From Prosthecobacter debontii (GTDB taxonomy: Bacteria; Verrucomicrobiota; Verrucomicrobiia; Verrucomicrobiales; Verrucomicrobiaceae), in NCBI RefSeq assembly GCF_900167535.1, contig NZ_FUYE01000007.1, positions 124,001 through 188,000 on the forward strand: a DNA stretch of 64,000 bases. Reading direction: 5' to 3'. The notes under the pieces are model-generated. The model had not been told where the DNA came from. It worked only from the letters and a program-made list of their open reading frames with translations, and did no database searches. A program made the translations under genes and the position numbers. Of the stretch, positions 53,376 to 62,270 are shown piece by piece (the stretch's first letter is position 1; each line of letters starts with the position of its first letter).

Positions 53376-53555
53376 GTGAAAGACGGATGATGACGACATT
53401 GAGGCAAAATGCCAGAACACATGCTCGAAAGTTCTGAGTTTCCGTGCATCGCGCCTGAAATGCCCCTCTGAGGGGACCACCTTTTAAAGTTCGAGCGAAG
53501 CCTCGGTCAAGGGAGGATAAACTCCCTCATTTTGAAACCCTAACCCATCCATCCT

Positions 53556-53900
53556 ATGAAATCTATTCTTGCCTGCATCACGGCTGGTTTTCTGATGATT
53601 ACCGGTGTCAATGCCCAGACCACGACCACCACCGTGACAACCAGTAGTGGCACCATCACTCAATACACCCCCGGAAGCACCTTCATCGTGAAAGAAACTT
53701 CCGGTCCTGTCACCTACACTTATGGAGACCAGGTGGTTTACGCAACCAGCAGCGGTGTCGTTTTGACCCCTGAGCAGGTGCAAACCCGCATCCGTGTGGG
53801 CATCCCTGTGAACGTGGAATATGCCCCAGTGGGTGAAACCCGCGTGATCAAACGCGTGATCGTCGAGGAAGACGACGATGATGATGATGACGATAACTAA
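53556..53900 (+). CDS. Small exported protein with acidic tail
   Basis: 114 residues. A signal peptide (MKSILACITAGFLMITGVNAQ) is followed by a Thr-rich stretch and a beta-rich core (GTITQYTPGSTFIVKETSG, VTYTYGDQVVYATSSG, TRIRVGIPVNVEYAPVGE). The C-terminus is EEDDDDDDDDN, eight Asp residues in a row. It probably is a secreted or periplasmic Ca-binding or matrix protein, which is only inference from the acidic tail. It has its own strong terminator directly after it, and no operon partner. Confidence 0.78.
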   Translation: MKSILACITAGFLMITGVNAQTTTTTVTTSSGTITQYTPGSTFIVKETSGPVTYTYGDQVVYATSSGVVLTPEQVQTRIRVGIPVNVEYAPVGETRVIKRVIVEEDDDDDDDDN

Positions 53901-53947
53901 ACTCGGTGTTTATCAGCTTAAGAGCCTGAGAAAGCATTCACTTCCAC

Positions 53948-53982
53948 AGCGGTGTGCCTAGCGACTAGGCACACCGCTTTTT
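53948..53982 (+). terminator. Terminator of the acidic-tail protein gene
   Basis: A 14-bp perfect stem, AGCGGTGTGCCTAG (53948-53961) with CTAGGCACACCGCT (53965-53978), a 3-base loop, then five T residues. It is the strongest terminator in the window and implies a well-expressed transcript. Confidence 0.95.
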
Positions 53983-54055
53983 GTTTCCTCGGAATGGCTT
54001 GAGAAGATGGAAAGCGAAAGATCAGGGAAAACCGGCAGTTAAAAGGGCTTTCCTG

Positions 54056-55627
54056 ATGAAACCTGCCCTACCTTTGCGCCTCGCCATGGCATTGATGGCC
54101 TTCGTCTCTTGTTTTCACATACCCATGACCGCACTGGAAGCGGCCGAAGCCAAGCGCCCGAATATCCTTTTCATTTTGGTGGATGATCAGTCGCCGTTTG
54201 ATCTCAAGATTTACAATCCCGATTCTCCGTTGCAGACCCCGAACCTGGATAAGCTAGCGGACTCAGGCATGGTTTTCACGGGAGCTTATCACATGGGCTC
54301 CTTCAGTGGCGCCGTCTGCACACCTTCACGTCACATGATCATGAGCGGGCGCACGGTTTGGCATTTGCCCATCGCGCCATGGGGTAGCAAGACCTGCCCT
54401 CCCGAATTGGAGCAGCAGACGATCCCTGCTGTTTTTAACCGGGCAGGTTATGCCACCATGCGCACTTGCAAGATGGGGAACAGCTACGAAGCGGCTAACA
54501 AACTATTCACCGTGCGTCATGATGCCATCAAACGAGGTGGCGACGAAGAAAGCGGCAGCGGCTGGCATGGTCAGCAGGTCTTGAACTACCTCGCTGAGCG
54601 CGAGACGACCAAAGAGACGAAGCCCTTCCTGATCTATTACGGCTTTTCCCACCCGCATGACACGCGTGATGGCCGCCCCGAATTGCTCGCCAAGTATGGA
54701 GCCGTCAATCACACCGATCCGAATAGTGTTCCCTCCCTCCATTCCATTCAGCCGAAGCTGCCTCTCAACTACCTCTCGGCTCATCCTTTCGATACCACTC
54801 ACTCCGACGTGCGTGATGAGGTGGATGTCAGTGGTGTTTGGAGGCATCGGGATGAGGCCAGCATACGCAACGAGATCGGTCGCGAGTATGCTTGTTCGGA
54901 GAACATTGATATCCAGGTGGGTCTTGTGTTGAAGAAGCTGGAGCAAATGGGTGAACTGGATAACACCTACATCATCTACACCGCCGATCATGGCATCGCC
55001 ATTGGGCACCACGGTCTGATGGGGAAACAAAACCTCTACCAACACACCTGGCGTGTCCCCTTCATTGTCAAAGGACCCGGCATCAAGGCAGGGAGTCGCA
55101 CGGAAGGGAACATCTACCTGCTCGATATCCTAGCCACTCTCTGCGACATGGCTGGCATCACACCTCCTGAAACCAATGAAGGCCTCAGCTTTAAGCCCGT
55201 GCTGACGGGGGAAAAAGACATAGTCCGTGATGTCCTCTACGGCGCTTACTCCGGTGGCAGCAAGCCCGGCATGCGCACGGTGAAGAAGGGAGATTGGAAG
55301 CTGATCCAATACGAAGCTCCCGATCGTTCGGTGAACGAGACGCAGCTTTTCAATCTCAAGGAAAATCCAGAAGAGTTGCTGCTTCAGCATCGTGACACTG
55401 AGATTGCTCAATTATCGGGTGTCCACCCAACTCCTGCCCAAACGAATCTGGCCAACGACCCCGCTTACGCAGAGAAACGGGTCGAGATGGAGGCGGTGCT
55501 ACTCGCCGAAATGCGCCGTCTCGATGACCCTTACCGCTTTTCCAATCAGCCGAGCGACAACCTGCCTGAACCTCCCAAACCCGCTGCGAAAGGCGGTAAG
55601 GGAAAGAACAAGAAAAAGCAGCCCTGA
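54056..55627 (+). CDS. Exported sulfatase (formylglycine type)
   Basis: 523 residues from the ATG before KPALPLRLAMALMAF. The metal-binding ILFILVDDQSPFDL and the modification site Cys88 in SGAVCTPSRHMIMSG (CxPSR) are clear, as is IIYTADHGIAIGHHGLMGKQ. The C-terminus ends with GKGKNKKKQP, a basic tail. It removes sulfate from a polysaccharide or other ester outside the cytoplasm. First of the catabolic genes on this strand, with the DUF1080 gene 70 bp downstream. Confidence 0.93.
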   Translation: MKPALPLRLAMALMAFVSCFHIPMTALEAAEAKRPNILFILVDDQSPFDLKIYNPDSPLQTPNLDKLADSGMVFTGAYHMGSFSGAVCTPSRHMIMSGRTVWHLPIAPWGSKTCPPELEQQTIPAVFNRAGYATMRTCKMGNSYEAANKLFTVRHDAIKRGGDEESGSGWHGQQVLNYLAERETTKETKPFLIYYGFSHPHDTRDGRPELLAKYGAVNHTDPNSVPSLHSIQPKLPLNYLSAHPFDTTHSDVRDEVDVSGVWRHRDEASIRNEIGREYACSENIDIQVGLVLKKLEQMGELDNTYIIYTADHGIAIGHHGLMGKQNLYQHTWRVPFIVKGPGIKAGSRTEGNIYLLDILATLCDMAGITPPETNEGLSFKPVLTGEKDIVRDVLYGAYSGGSKPGMRTVKKGDWKLIQYEAPDRSVNETQLFNLKENPEELLLQHRDTEIAQLSGVHPTPAQTNLANDPAYAEKRVEMEAVLLAEMRRLDDPYRFSNQPSDNLPEPPKPAAKGGKGKNKKKQP

Positions 55628-55696
55628 TCTCTCCTTCCTGCCCTTGATCTTCCCCTCCTGCACGAGATGACAGGAGGGGATAAAACCCGCTTCCGT

Positions 55697-56488
55697 ATGA
55701 TGAACATTCGTTTTCTCCTCACCAGTCTGGTTCTGGTCTGCTCTTCCGTGATTGCCCAAGATAGCGAGGGCTTTAGCGAGCTCTTTAACGGGCGTGATCT
55801 CACGGGATGGGAGGGGGATCCCCAGCTATGGTCTGTGAAAGACGGGCTTGTCACGGGTGAGTGCAGGGGTCCAGAAAGCCCCTCCGCCAACACCTTTTTG
55901 ATCTGGCGGGGTGGTCAGGTGAAGAACTTTGAGTTGCGAGCCACGGTGCGGGTCATCGGTGACAACAACTCAGGCATTCAATACCGCAGCCGCCCTCTGC
56001 CTGAAGCGGGTCCCTGGGGTATCACCGGCTATCAGTGTGATATTCACCCCGCGACTGAACACACCGGCATGACCTACGAGGAGAAAGGGCGGGGTATCTT
56101 TGGGCTCAATGGCAAAGACATCGTTCTGGATGGCGAAGGTAATCGCTGGCAAGTGGCTGAGCGCGAGCCTGTGAAAGTGGATGTATCCCAATGGAATGAA
56201 TACACCATCATCGCCGAAGGAAATCATTTGACCCATAAGATCAATGGTCAGATCACCTCACAACTCACCGACTGCGATGAAGCTCACCGCGCTTTGGAAG
56301 GCTTGCTCGCCATTCAGCTCCATCACGGCAATGCCAACACCGTTCAGATCAAGGACCTGCGTCTGAAGGTTCTCGGGGAGGCTCCCTTGACGGCTTTCGA
56401 TCCATCTCTTTTACCCTCAGGAGCCCAGAAAGTGGCTCGCCCAGGCACCAAGAACCCTCAAGGGCTGGGGCCTGCCGCACCGAAGTAA
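55697..56488 (+). CDS. Exported DUF1080 (3-keto-disaccharide hydrolase-like) protein
   Basis: 263 residues with a signal peptide (MNIRFLLTSLVLVCSSVIAQ); two ATG codons in a row leave the start open by one residue. The DUF1080 opening EGFSELFNGRDLTGWEG, then WSVKDGLVTGEC, NFELRATVRVIGDNNSGIQY and RALEGLLAIQLHHGNA are all typical. This family has a concanavalin-like beta-sandwich and some members are 3-keto-glycoside hydrolases. It is placed between two sulfatases, so a role in sulfated or oxidised glycan breakdown is likely. Confidence 0.9.
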   Translation: MMNIRFLLTSLVLVCSSVIAQDSEGFSELFNGRDLTGWEGDPQLWSVKDGLVTGECRGPESPSANTFLIWRGGQVKNFELRATVRVIGDNNSGIQYRSRPLPEAGPWGITGYQCDIHPATEHTGMTYEEKGRGIFGLNGKDIVLDGEGNRWQVAEREPVKVDVSQWNEYTIIAEGNHLTHKINGQITSQLTDCDEAHRALEGLLAIQLHHGNANTVQIKDLRLKVLGEAPLTAFDPSLLPSGAQKVARPGTKNPQGLGPAAPK

Positions 56489-56515
56489 AAATAACCTCCC
56501 GCCTGCTGCAAATTC

Positions 56516-58021
56516 ATGAAACTCAGATATCATATTTCATCCTTTCTGTTAGGCTCGCTGTTAGCGATTCACCTCTCGGTGTCTGCCGCTCAGCCTAACA
56601 TCATCTTGCTCATGGGCGATGATCACGGATGGGAAGAAACGGGTTACAACGGGCACCCCCATGTGAAGACCCCTGTGCTGGATGAAATGGCCGCCACCGG
56701 TTTGCGCATGGATCGTTTTTATGCCGCCCATCCCAGTTGCTCGCCCACTCGCGCCAGCTTCCTCACGGGGCGGCATCCTAACCGCATGGGCACGTTTGCC
56801 CCAGGCTGGTCTTTCCGTCCGGAGGAGATCACCGTTGCCAGCATCCTGTCGAAGGCGGGGTATCGCTGCGGACACTTTGGCAAATGGCATGTGGGCACCG
56901 TCAAAGCAGGTTCCCCCGTCAATCCGGGAGCCATGGGTTTCGATGAATGGCTCGCGCACGACAATTTCTTCGAAATGAATCCCTCACTGTCTCGCAATGG
57001 TGGTCCTCCAGAGGTTTTCAAAGGAGAGAGCTCGGAGATTCTGATTCAGGAAACCATCCGTTTCATTGATGCCACTCATGACAAGGGGAAGCCCTTCTTC
57101 ACCATCGTCTGGTTCGGCTCTCCACATGAGCCCTATAGCGGGCTACCGGAGGACCTCGCGCTCTACGACGATCTGCCAGCGAAATATAAAAAGAAGGTCA
57201 AACTGACCTCCAACGAGACCGGAGGTCCGGTCACACGCCCACAGGGCGAAGTGTTGCGCGAACGCTACGCTGAGATCACCGCGATGGATCGAGCCATCGG
57301 TCAACTGCGCAAACATCTGGCTCAGACTGGCCTGCGTGAGGATACCCTATTATTCTACTGCGGGGACAATGGCACATCAGCGGACTCCGCTCTGGGTGAA
57401 CCTCACCGCGGCGTCAAAGGTCAAGTCTATGAGGGAGGCACCTTGGTCCCGGGTGTGATCGAGTGGCCCGCTCGCATTCCCCAGCCACGCTCCACACCGG
57501 TGCGAGCCTGCACGAGTGACCTGCTGCCGACCCTTTGCGCTCTGACTGGTCAGCCTCTGCCAAACCGGCCGCTCGATGGCATTGATCTCTCGCCTCTTCT
57601 CGAGGGCAAGATGACTCAGCGGCCGAGTCCACTCTGCTTCTGGGACTATCCTTCAGCCAGACTGAAAGGCCTGGATTTGAAGCCTTGGATCGCACCTGAA
57701 CTCCAACAAGGCACCACCCCGCTCGTCAAAAAATCCGAGGGCAAAGCCACGCGCGATTTCACCAACTTCCATCACCCAGCGATCACGGATGTGGATTACA
57801 CCGGGGCTCGATCCATCATTGAGGGTTCTTGGAAGCTGGTGATCCACGACGGTAAGAACGGCAAGGCCAAGGAAGAGCTCTTTGACCTGGAATCCGATCC
57901 TGGTGAGAAAACCAATCTTCTCTCCAAACAACCCGACATTGCCAAAAAGCTCCAGGGAGAACTGCACAACTGGCAGGACAGCGTGCTTCATAGCCTGACG
58001 GGAGCCGATTACCAAAAATAA
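56516..58021 (+). CDS. Exported sulfatase (formylglycine type)
   Basis: 501 residues with a signal peptide (MKLRYHISSFLLGSLLAIHL). The motifs are NIILLMGDDHGWEETGYNGH, Cys75 in HPSCSPTRASFLTGRH (CxPTR), and LFYCGDNGTSADS. The C-terminal FDLESDPGEKTNLLSKQPD is family-typical. It differs from the sulfatase at 54056 in the metal-site sequence, so the two probably recognise different positions on the substrate. It is 27 bp after the DUF1080 gene and 22 bp before the next, so these are one operon. Confidence 0.94.
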   Translation: MKLRYHISSFLLGSLLAIHLSVSAAQPNIILLMGDDHGWEETGYNGHPHVKTPVLDEMAATGLRMDRFYAAHPSCSPTRASFLTGRHPNRMGTFAPGWSFRPEEITVASILSKAGYRCGHFGKWHVGTVKAGSPVNPGAMGFDEWLAHDNFFEMNPSLSRNGGPPEVFKGESSEILIQETIRFIDATHDKGKPFFTIVWFGSPHEPYSGLPEDLALYDDLPAKYKKKVKLTSNETGGPVTRPQGEVLRERYAEITAMDRAIGQLRKHLAQTGLREDTLLFYCGDNGTSADSALGEPHRGVKGQVYEGGTLVPGVIEWPARIPQPRSTPVRACTSDLLPTLCALTGQPLPNRPLDGIDLSPLLEGKMTQRPSPLCFWDYPSARLKGLDLKPWIAPELQQGTTPLVKKSEGKATRDFTNFHHPAITDVDYTGARSIIEGSWKLVIHDGKNGKAKEELFDLESDPGEKTNLLSKQPDIAKKLQGELHNWQDSVLHSLTGADYQK

Positions 58022-58043
58022 CAGCCCACTTTGCCTCTTATTT

Positions 58044-58724
58044 ATGAAACGCCTCGCCTTGCTCTGCCTTCTCTCGCCAGGTCTGCTTGCCGCCGCCGAT
58101 GTACCTGCTGAACCGATCACCGAGAAAGGAACAGTGATTGCCTCCGATGACTTCGAGCGCACGGATTTGGGGGAGTGGAAGGTCGTTATTCCAACTTTCA
58201 CCGTCGAAAACGGCGTGCTCAAAGGCGTGCAAACCCGGGCGGATCATGGCTCCGTAGGGCGCCTCTATCGCCCCATGAAGGATGTTGTCGTCGAGTTCAA
58301 ATTTAAGCTCGATGGCTCCACCACCTTCAACGCGGTTTTTGACGACCAGAAGTTCAAAGGTTCCCATGCCGGTCATATCTGCCGCGTCGCTTTCACGCCT
58401 AAACAGCTTCGCCTCGGCGATGATAAAGAGGGAGTGATGCGCAATGACATCTATGAAATGCGCAAGGATCCCGCGCAAAAAGCGGAAGCAGAGAAGCTCC
58501 TCGTTGGGCGGGGTAGTTCGGCCAAGGTCGACCTCAAACAAGGGCAATGGTATCAGGTCAGTCTCGAACTTGTGGGAGATCGGCTGCGTGTCTCCCTGGA
58601 TGGTCAACCCACGATTTATCTCCAATCACCGGGGTTGGCCCACGAAACCAAATCCAGCTTCCATTTCACCGTCAATGGCCCCGGGGTGCTGTTTGATGAC
58701 GTGAAAATCTGGGAGGCAAAGTGA
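58044..58724 (+). CDS. Exported DUF1080-like beta-sandwich protein
   Basis: 226 residues with a signal peptide (MKRLALLCLLSPGLLAAAD). The domain reads IASDDFERTDLGEWKVVIP, TFTVENGVLKGVQTRADHG and VVEFKFKLDGSTTFNAVFDD, ending SFHFTVNGPGVLFDDVKIWE. It is related to LamG-like or DUF1080 beta-sandwiches but lacks the FNGRDLTGW motif. It may bind or cleave a glycan. It is part of the sulfatase operon and is followed by the cytochrome gene. Confidence 0.78.
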   Translation: MKRLALLCLLSPGLLAAADVPAEPITEKGTVIASDDFERTDLGEWKVVIPTFTVENGVLKGVQTRADHGSVGRLYRPMKDVVVEFKFKLDGSTTFNAVFDDQKFKGSHAGHICRVAFTPKQLRLGDDKEGVMRNDIYEMRKDPAQKAEAEKLLVGRGSSAKVDLKQGQWYQVSLELVGDRLRVSLDGQPTIYLQSPGLAHETKSSFHFTVNGPGVLFDDVKIWEAK

Positions 58725-58811
58725 CCGGCGTTCGAGCTTCGGCACGGCTCATGATTGATTGCGGCCCGGAGAGACGTATTTTCTCTACCCCCTCTTAACC
58801 TGGCCCTGCCC

Positions 58812-61800
58812 ATGCTTCACCGGATGCCCCCTTCCGTTCCTGTTTCCGTCGTCACTCTGTTCACGGCGTCGCTTGTCACTGTTCAAGCGGCACCCGAGTG
58901 GAAGACGGTGCAGCCCGTCGTCGCCGAAATGTGCTACGACTGCCACAATGGCAAAAAGACCAAGGGTGGGGTGGACTTGGAGAGGTTGGATGCCAATCCC
59001 TCGGTGGAAGCGGAATATGCGCTCTGGGAAAAGGTCAAGGACGTGGTCGCCAAGGGGGAGATGCCCCCAGAGGATGAAACGCAACTTTCGGATCAGGAAA
59101 GAAAGGAGTTCGTCACGTGGGCCACTCAGGCGCTCGACAAGGTCGCCACCGCCAATGCCGGTGATCCAGGCCCCGTCACTCTACGTCGCCTAACCAATGC
59201 CGAGTATGACTACACCGTCCGCGATTTGACCGGTAACGATTACGGTCTGGGCAAGGAGTTCCAGCCCGATGGAGGTGGTGGTGAGGGCTTTGCCAATACA
59301 GGGGATACGCTTTTTGTTAACCCAGCCCAGCTCGATAAGTATCTGGCTGCCGCCCGTAAGTTGGCAGATCACGCCACGATCCTCCCCGGCAGTGGAGTCA
59401 CTTTTCACCCACAGCGCGTGGGCATGCGCGGCAAAGACCAAGTGAAGGGACAGGCCCAACAAGCCTTGTATGTCTGGTATCAGAAGATGTCAGGCCCCCA
59501 CCTCCCCAGCTATGACCGGGAACTGCATGAGGCGGACTACATGCTGGCCTGCTGGAAGTGGAAGCATAAAGACCTGACGGGAGCGCAGTCTCTGGAACAA
59601 CTGGCCAAGGAAGCCAAGCTCTCCGAGGCCTTCCTGAATAACTGGTGGAACATGCTGAATGACACCAAGATGCAATCTCGCTACTTGGACCTCACCAAGA
59701 TCCCCTGGCGCAATCTGCCACCACCGGATGCGGCTAAACCGAAGGAAGTGCCCGCTAAAGTCTTGGCCGAGTTGAAGGCCATTGAAGAGCAGCGCCATTC
59801 TTGGAACCACCCTGAAAAACCTGGCAGTGGCGTCCAGCGTCGCCAACAGGATGCGGACGGCATTCGCACTTATGGAGTCAGCCGAGTGCCCACCCAGGGT
59901 CACAAGGAGTTCCACGTCGTTCTGGGAGACATCGGCGATGGTAATGGTGGCGACTACGTGCAGTTCAGCAGCCTGACCTTTCGCAGAAAGGGCAAGAACT
60001 ACGAATACGCGCCCTTCATGCGCCAGCAGCGTGATGCGGATCGGAAGCTGCTCAAGGACATCGAAGCCGGTAAACCTGCTCCCAAGGACATCACTGCGGA
60101 TCTGCTGAAAAAGCGTATCGATCAGGCTGATAAGGCTCTATCCCACTTCGGTAAAGATCCACTGGGCAAAGGCATTCCTGAAAACACCCTTGCCGCCAAG
60201 GCACCGATCATCATCACCCTGCCACTGCCTGAGGGCACCACCGAAGTCTTCGGCCCTGGACGCCTGGACATGCGCAGCCCCGAGGTGGACCTCGCAACTG
60301 TTCAATGGACCCTGGTGGTCGGCACACCGCCCAATCCGAAAGACATCATCCCCGGCGTGCTGACCGTGTGGAAACGCAATACCGATGCCCACCGCAAGAC
60401 CATGGCCGACTTTGGCCGCATGAAGTCGGTCTTCCCCGACATGTATGAGCGCAGGCTTGAAGAGGTCGCTCGGAATTTCTACAGCAGCCGCCCCGGCCCT
60501 GGCGTCTATTATTTCAGCGATGAGCAGCTGCTCAAAATGGTGTCCGAGCAAGAAAAACGCCGCTGGGAACAAATGCGCACGGATTGGTCCTACGTCGCAC
60601 CGGATAACCTCAAAAAAGAGCAACAGACCCAGTATGACGAACTGATGCGCCAGCATCTCCATCGTTTCGCCAGCCAAGCCTGGAGACGCCCCACGACTGA
60701 GCAAGAGCGGACGAAGCTTTCCAAACTCTATCAGGATGGCCTCGCCAAAGACTTGGACCGCGAATCTGCGGCTCGTGAGGTGGTCACACTCATCCTCGTT
60801 TCCCCGAACTTCCTCTACAAATCCGAGTTTGGCACCCTCGCGGCAGCCCCTGCACCGGCCAAGCCTAAACCTGCCGCCGCCGCTCCAGCCAAACAGCCCG
60901 CCAAGCCTCAAACCGTTGCACAGACGGCCAAGGTTGAAAAACCCACGCCCGCTCAGCCTGCACATCCGGCCCCTACTCAGCCTGCCGCGGCTCCAACCTC
61001 TCCGAATGCGGAGAAACAGCAAATCGCCGAAGCTGCCCGCACGGAAGTGCCGCTGAATGCCTGGGAACTGGCCTCCCGACTCAGTTACTTCCTATGGTCC
61101 TCCCAGCCGGATTGGCAACTCCGCAAGGCAGCCACCGATGGGGCCTTGCTCAAGCCGGAAGTGCTGACGGCCCAAGTCACCCGCATGCTGAAAGACCCGA
61201 AAGCCGAGGCTATGGCCAAGGAATTCGCGGGGCAGTGGTTGGAGTTCAAGGGCTTCGAGAAACACGCGGCGGTGGATGACAAGAAGTTCCCTCAATTCAC
61301 CCCCGAACTCCGCCGAGATCTGGATCGCGAAACCACCTTGTTTTTCACCCACATCATCCGTCAGGATCGTCCCGTTCAAGAGATCGTGGGGGCCAACTAC
61401 ACCTTCCTCAATGAAAGACTCGCTCAGCACTATGGCGTGCCTGGAGTGAAAGGTGAAGAGTTCCGTCTGGTTCAGGTGAAGGATCATCACCGTGGCGGGT
61501 TGCTCGGCCAAGGCAGCCTGCTCACCAAGACCTCCCGCAGTCACCGCACCAGCCCCGTGCTGCGTGGTAACTGGCTGCTTCAGGCCGTGCTCGGCACCCC
61601 CGTCCCTCCACCGCCTGCCGATGTGCCGGAACTGAAAGAACACGGCGCGAAACCTGCCACTGTCCGCGAAATGCTGGAACAGCACCGGGCCTCTAAAGCT
61701 TGCTCGGGCTGCCATGACCGCATTGACCCGCTCGGCTTTGCGCTGGAAGGCTTCGATGCCATTGGCCGCTATCGTGAGAAGGATGACAGCGGCCTGCCTC

Positions 61801-62063
61801 TGGATACCTCCGGTCAGGTCAAAGGCGGGACTAAATTCGTCGGGTTCGAAGGTCTGCGCGACTATCTGGAAAGCCAGCAGGATCAGCTCAACCACCACTT
61901 CACCCGCAAGCTCATCGGTTATGCCCTGGGTCGCCAAGTACTGCCCACCGACAAGCTCCTGATGCAGAAAGTGAAGTCGGAGTTGGCTGCCCATGACGGC
62001 CACTTCTCCGCCGCTGTGCTGGCCGTGGTGCAAAGCCGCCAGTTTCTGAATAAGCGACTGTAG
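58812..62063 (+). CDS. Planctomycete-type cytochrome c protein (DUF1587/1592/1588/1585)
   Basis: 1083 residues from the ATG before LHRMPPSVPV. A signal region precedes the haem motif CYDCH (residues 41-45). The DUF1587 segment is VTLRRLTNAEYDYTVRDLTG; DUF1592 with WELASRLSYFLWSSQPD; DUF1588 with RTSPVLRGNWLLQAVLGTPVP and CSGCHDRIDPLGFALEGFD; DUF1585 with the C-terminal RKLIGYALGRQVLPTDK. A second CxxCH (CSGCH, near residue 963) lies in DUF1588. An Ala/Pro-rich insertion of about 60 residues (about 677-737) interrupts the DUF1592 region. The usual partner, a DUF1552 protein, is not next to it. Confidence 0.92.
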   Translation: MLHRMPPSVPVSVVTLFTASLVTVQAAPEWKTVQPVVAEMCYDCHNGKKTKGGVDLERLDANPSVEAEYALWEKVKDVVAKGEMPPEDETQLSDQERKEFVTWATQALDKVATANAGDPGPVTLRRLTNAEYDYTVRDLTGNDYGLGKEFQPDGGGGEGFANTGDTLFVNPAQLDKYLAAARKLADHATILPGSGVTFHPQRVGMRGKDQVKGQAQQALYVWYQKMSGPHLPSYDRELHEADYMLACWKWKHKDLTGAQSLEQLAKEAKLSEAFLNNWWNMLNDTKMQSRYLDLTKIPWRNLPPPDAAKPKEVPAKVLAELKAIEEQRHSWNHPEKPGSGVQRRQQDADGIRTYGVSRVPTQGHKEFHVVLGDIGDGNGGDYVQFSSLTFRRKGKNYEYAPFMRQQRDADRKLLKDIEAGKPAPKDITADLLKKRIDQADKALSHFGKDPLGKGIPENTLAAKAPIIITLPLPEGTTEVFGPGRLDMRSPEVDLATVQWTLVVGTPPNPKDIIPGVLTVWKRNTDAHRKTMADFGRMKSVFPDMYERRLEEVARNFYSSRPGPGVYYFSDEQLLKMVSEQEKRRWEQMRTDWSYVAPDNLKKEQQTQYDELMRQHLHRFASQAWRRPTTEQERTKLSKLYQDGLAKDLDRESAAREVVTLILVSPNFLYKSEFGTLAAAPAPAKPKPAAAAPAKQPAKPQTVAQTAKVEKPTPAQPAHPAPTQPAAAPTSPNAEKQQIAEAARTEVPLNAWELASRLSYFLWSSQPDWQLRKAATDGALLKPEVLTAQVTRMLKDPKAEAMAKEFAGQWLEFKGFEKHAAVDDKKFPQFTPELRRDLDRETTLFFTHIIRQDRPVQEIVGANYTFLNERLAQHYGVPGVKGEEFRLVQVKDHHRGGLLGQGSLLTKTSRSHRTSPVLRGNWLLQAVLGTPVPPPPADVPELKEHGAKPATVREMLEQHRASKACSGCHDRIDPLGFALEGFDAIGRYREKDDSGLPLDTSGQVKGGTKFVGFEGLRDYLESQQDQLNHHFTRKLIGYALGRQVLPTDKLLMQKVKSELAAHDGHFSAAVLAVVQSRQFLNKRL

Positions 62064-62270
62064 CGGGGCGATTTGGCCTGATCACTCGTGCGTTGCGCTG
62101 TATCTGCTGACAAAAAGAATCAAGGCATGCTCGTGATTCTAGACATCGCATCCTGGCCAGCCTGATGGATTGCCCGACGGAAATCGCCGGGGAGGCTGAG
62201 GTTGGAACCTATCAAATAATTCGATAAAACGGCTTTCTACTTCGTTACAGGGAACACTCATTCTCTGTCC

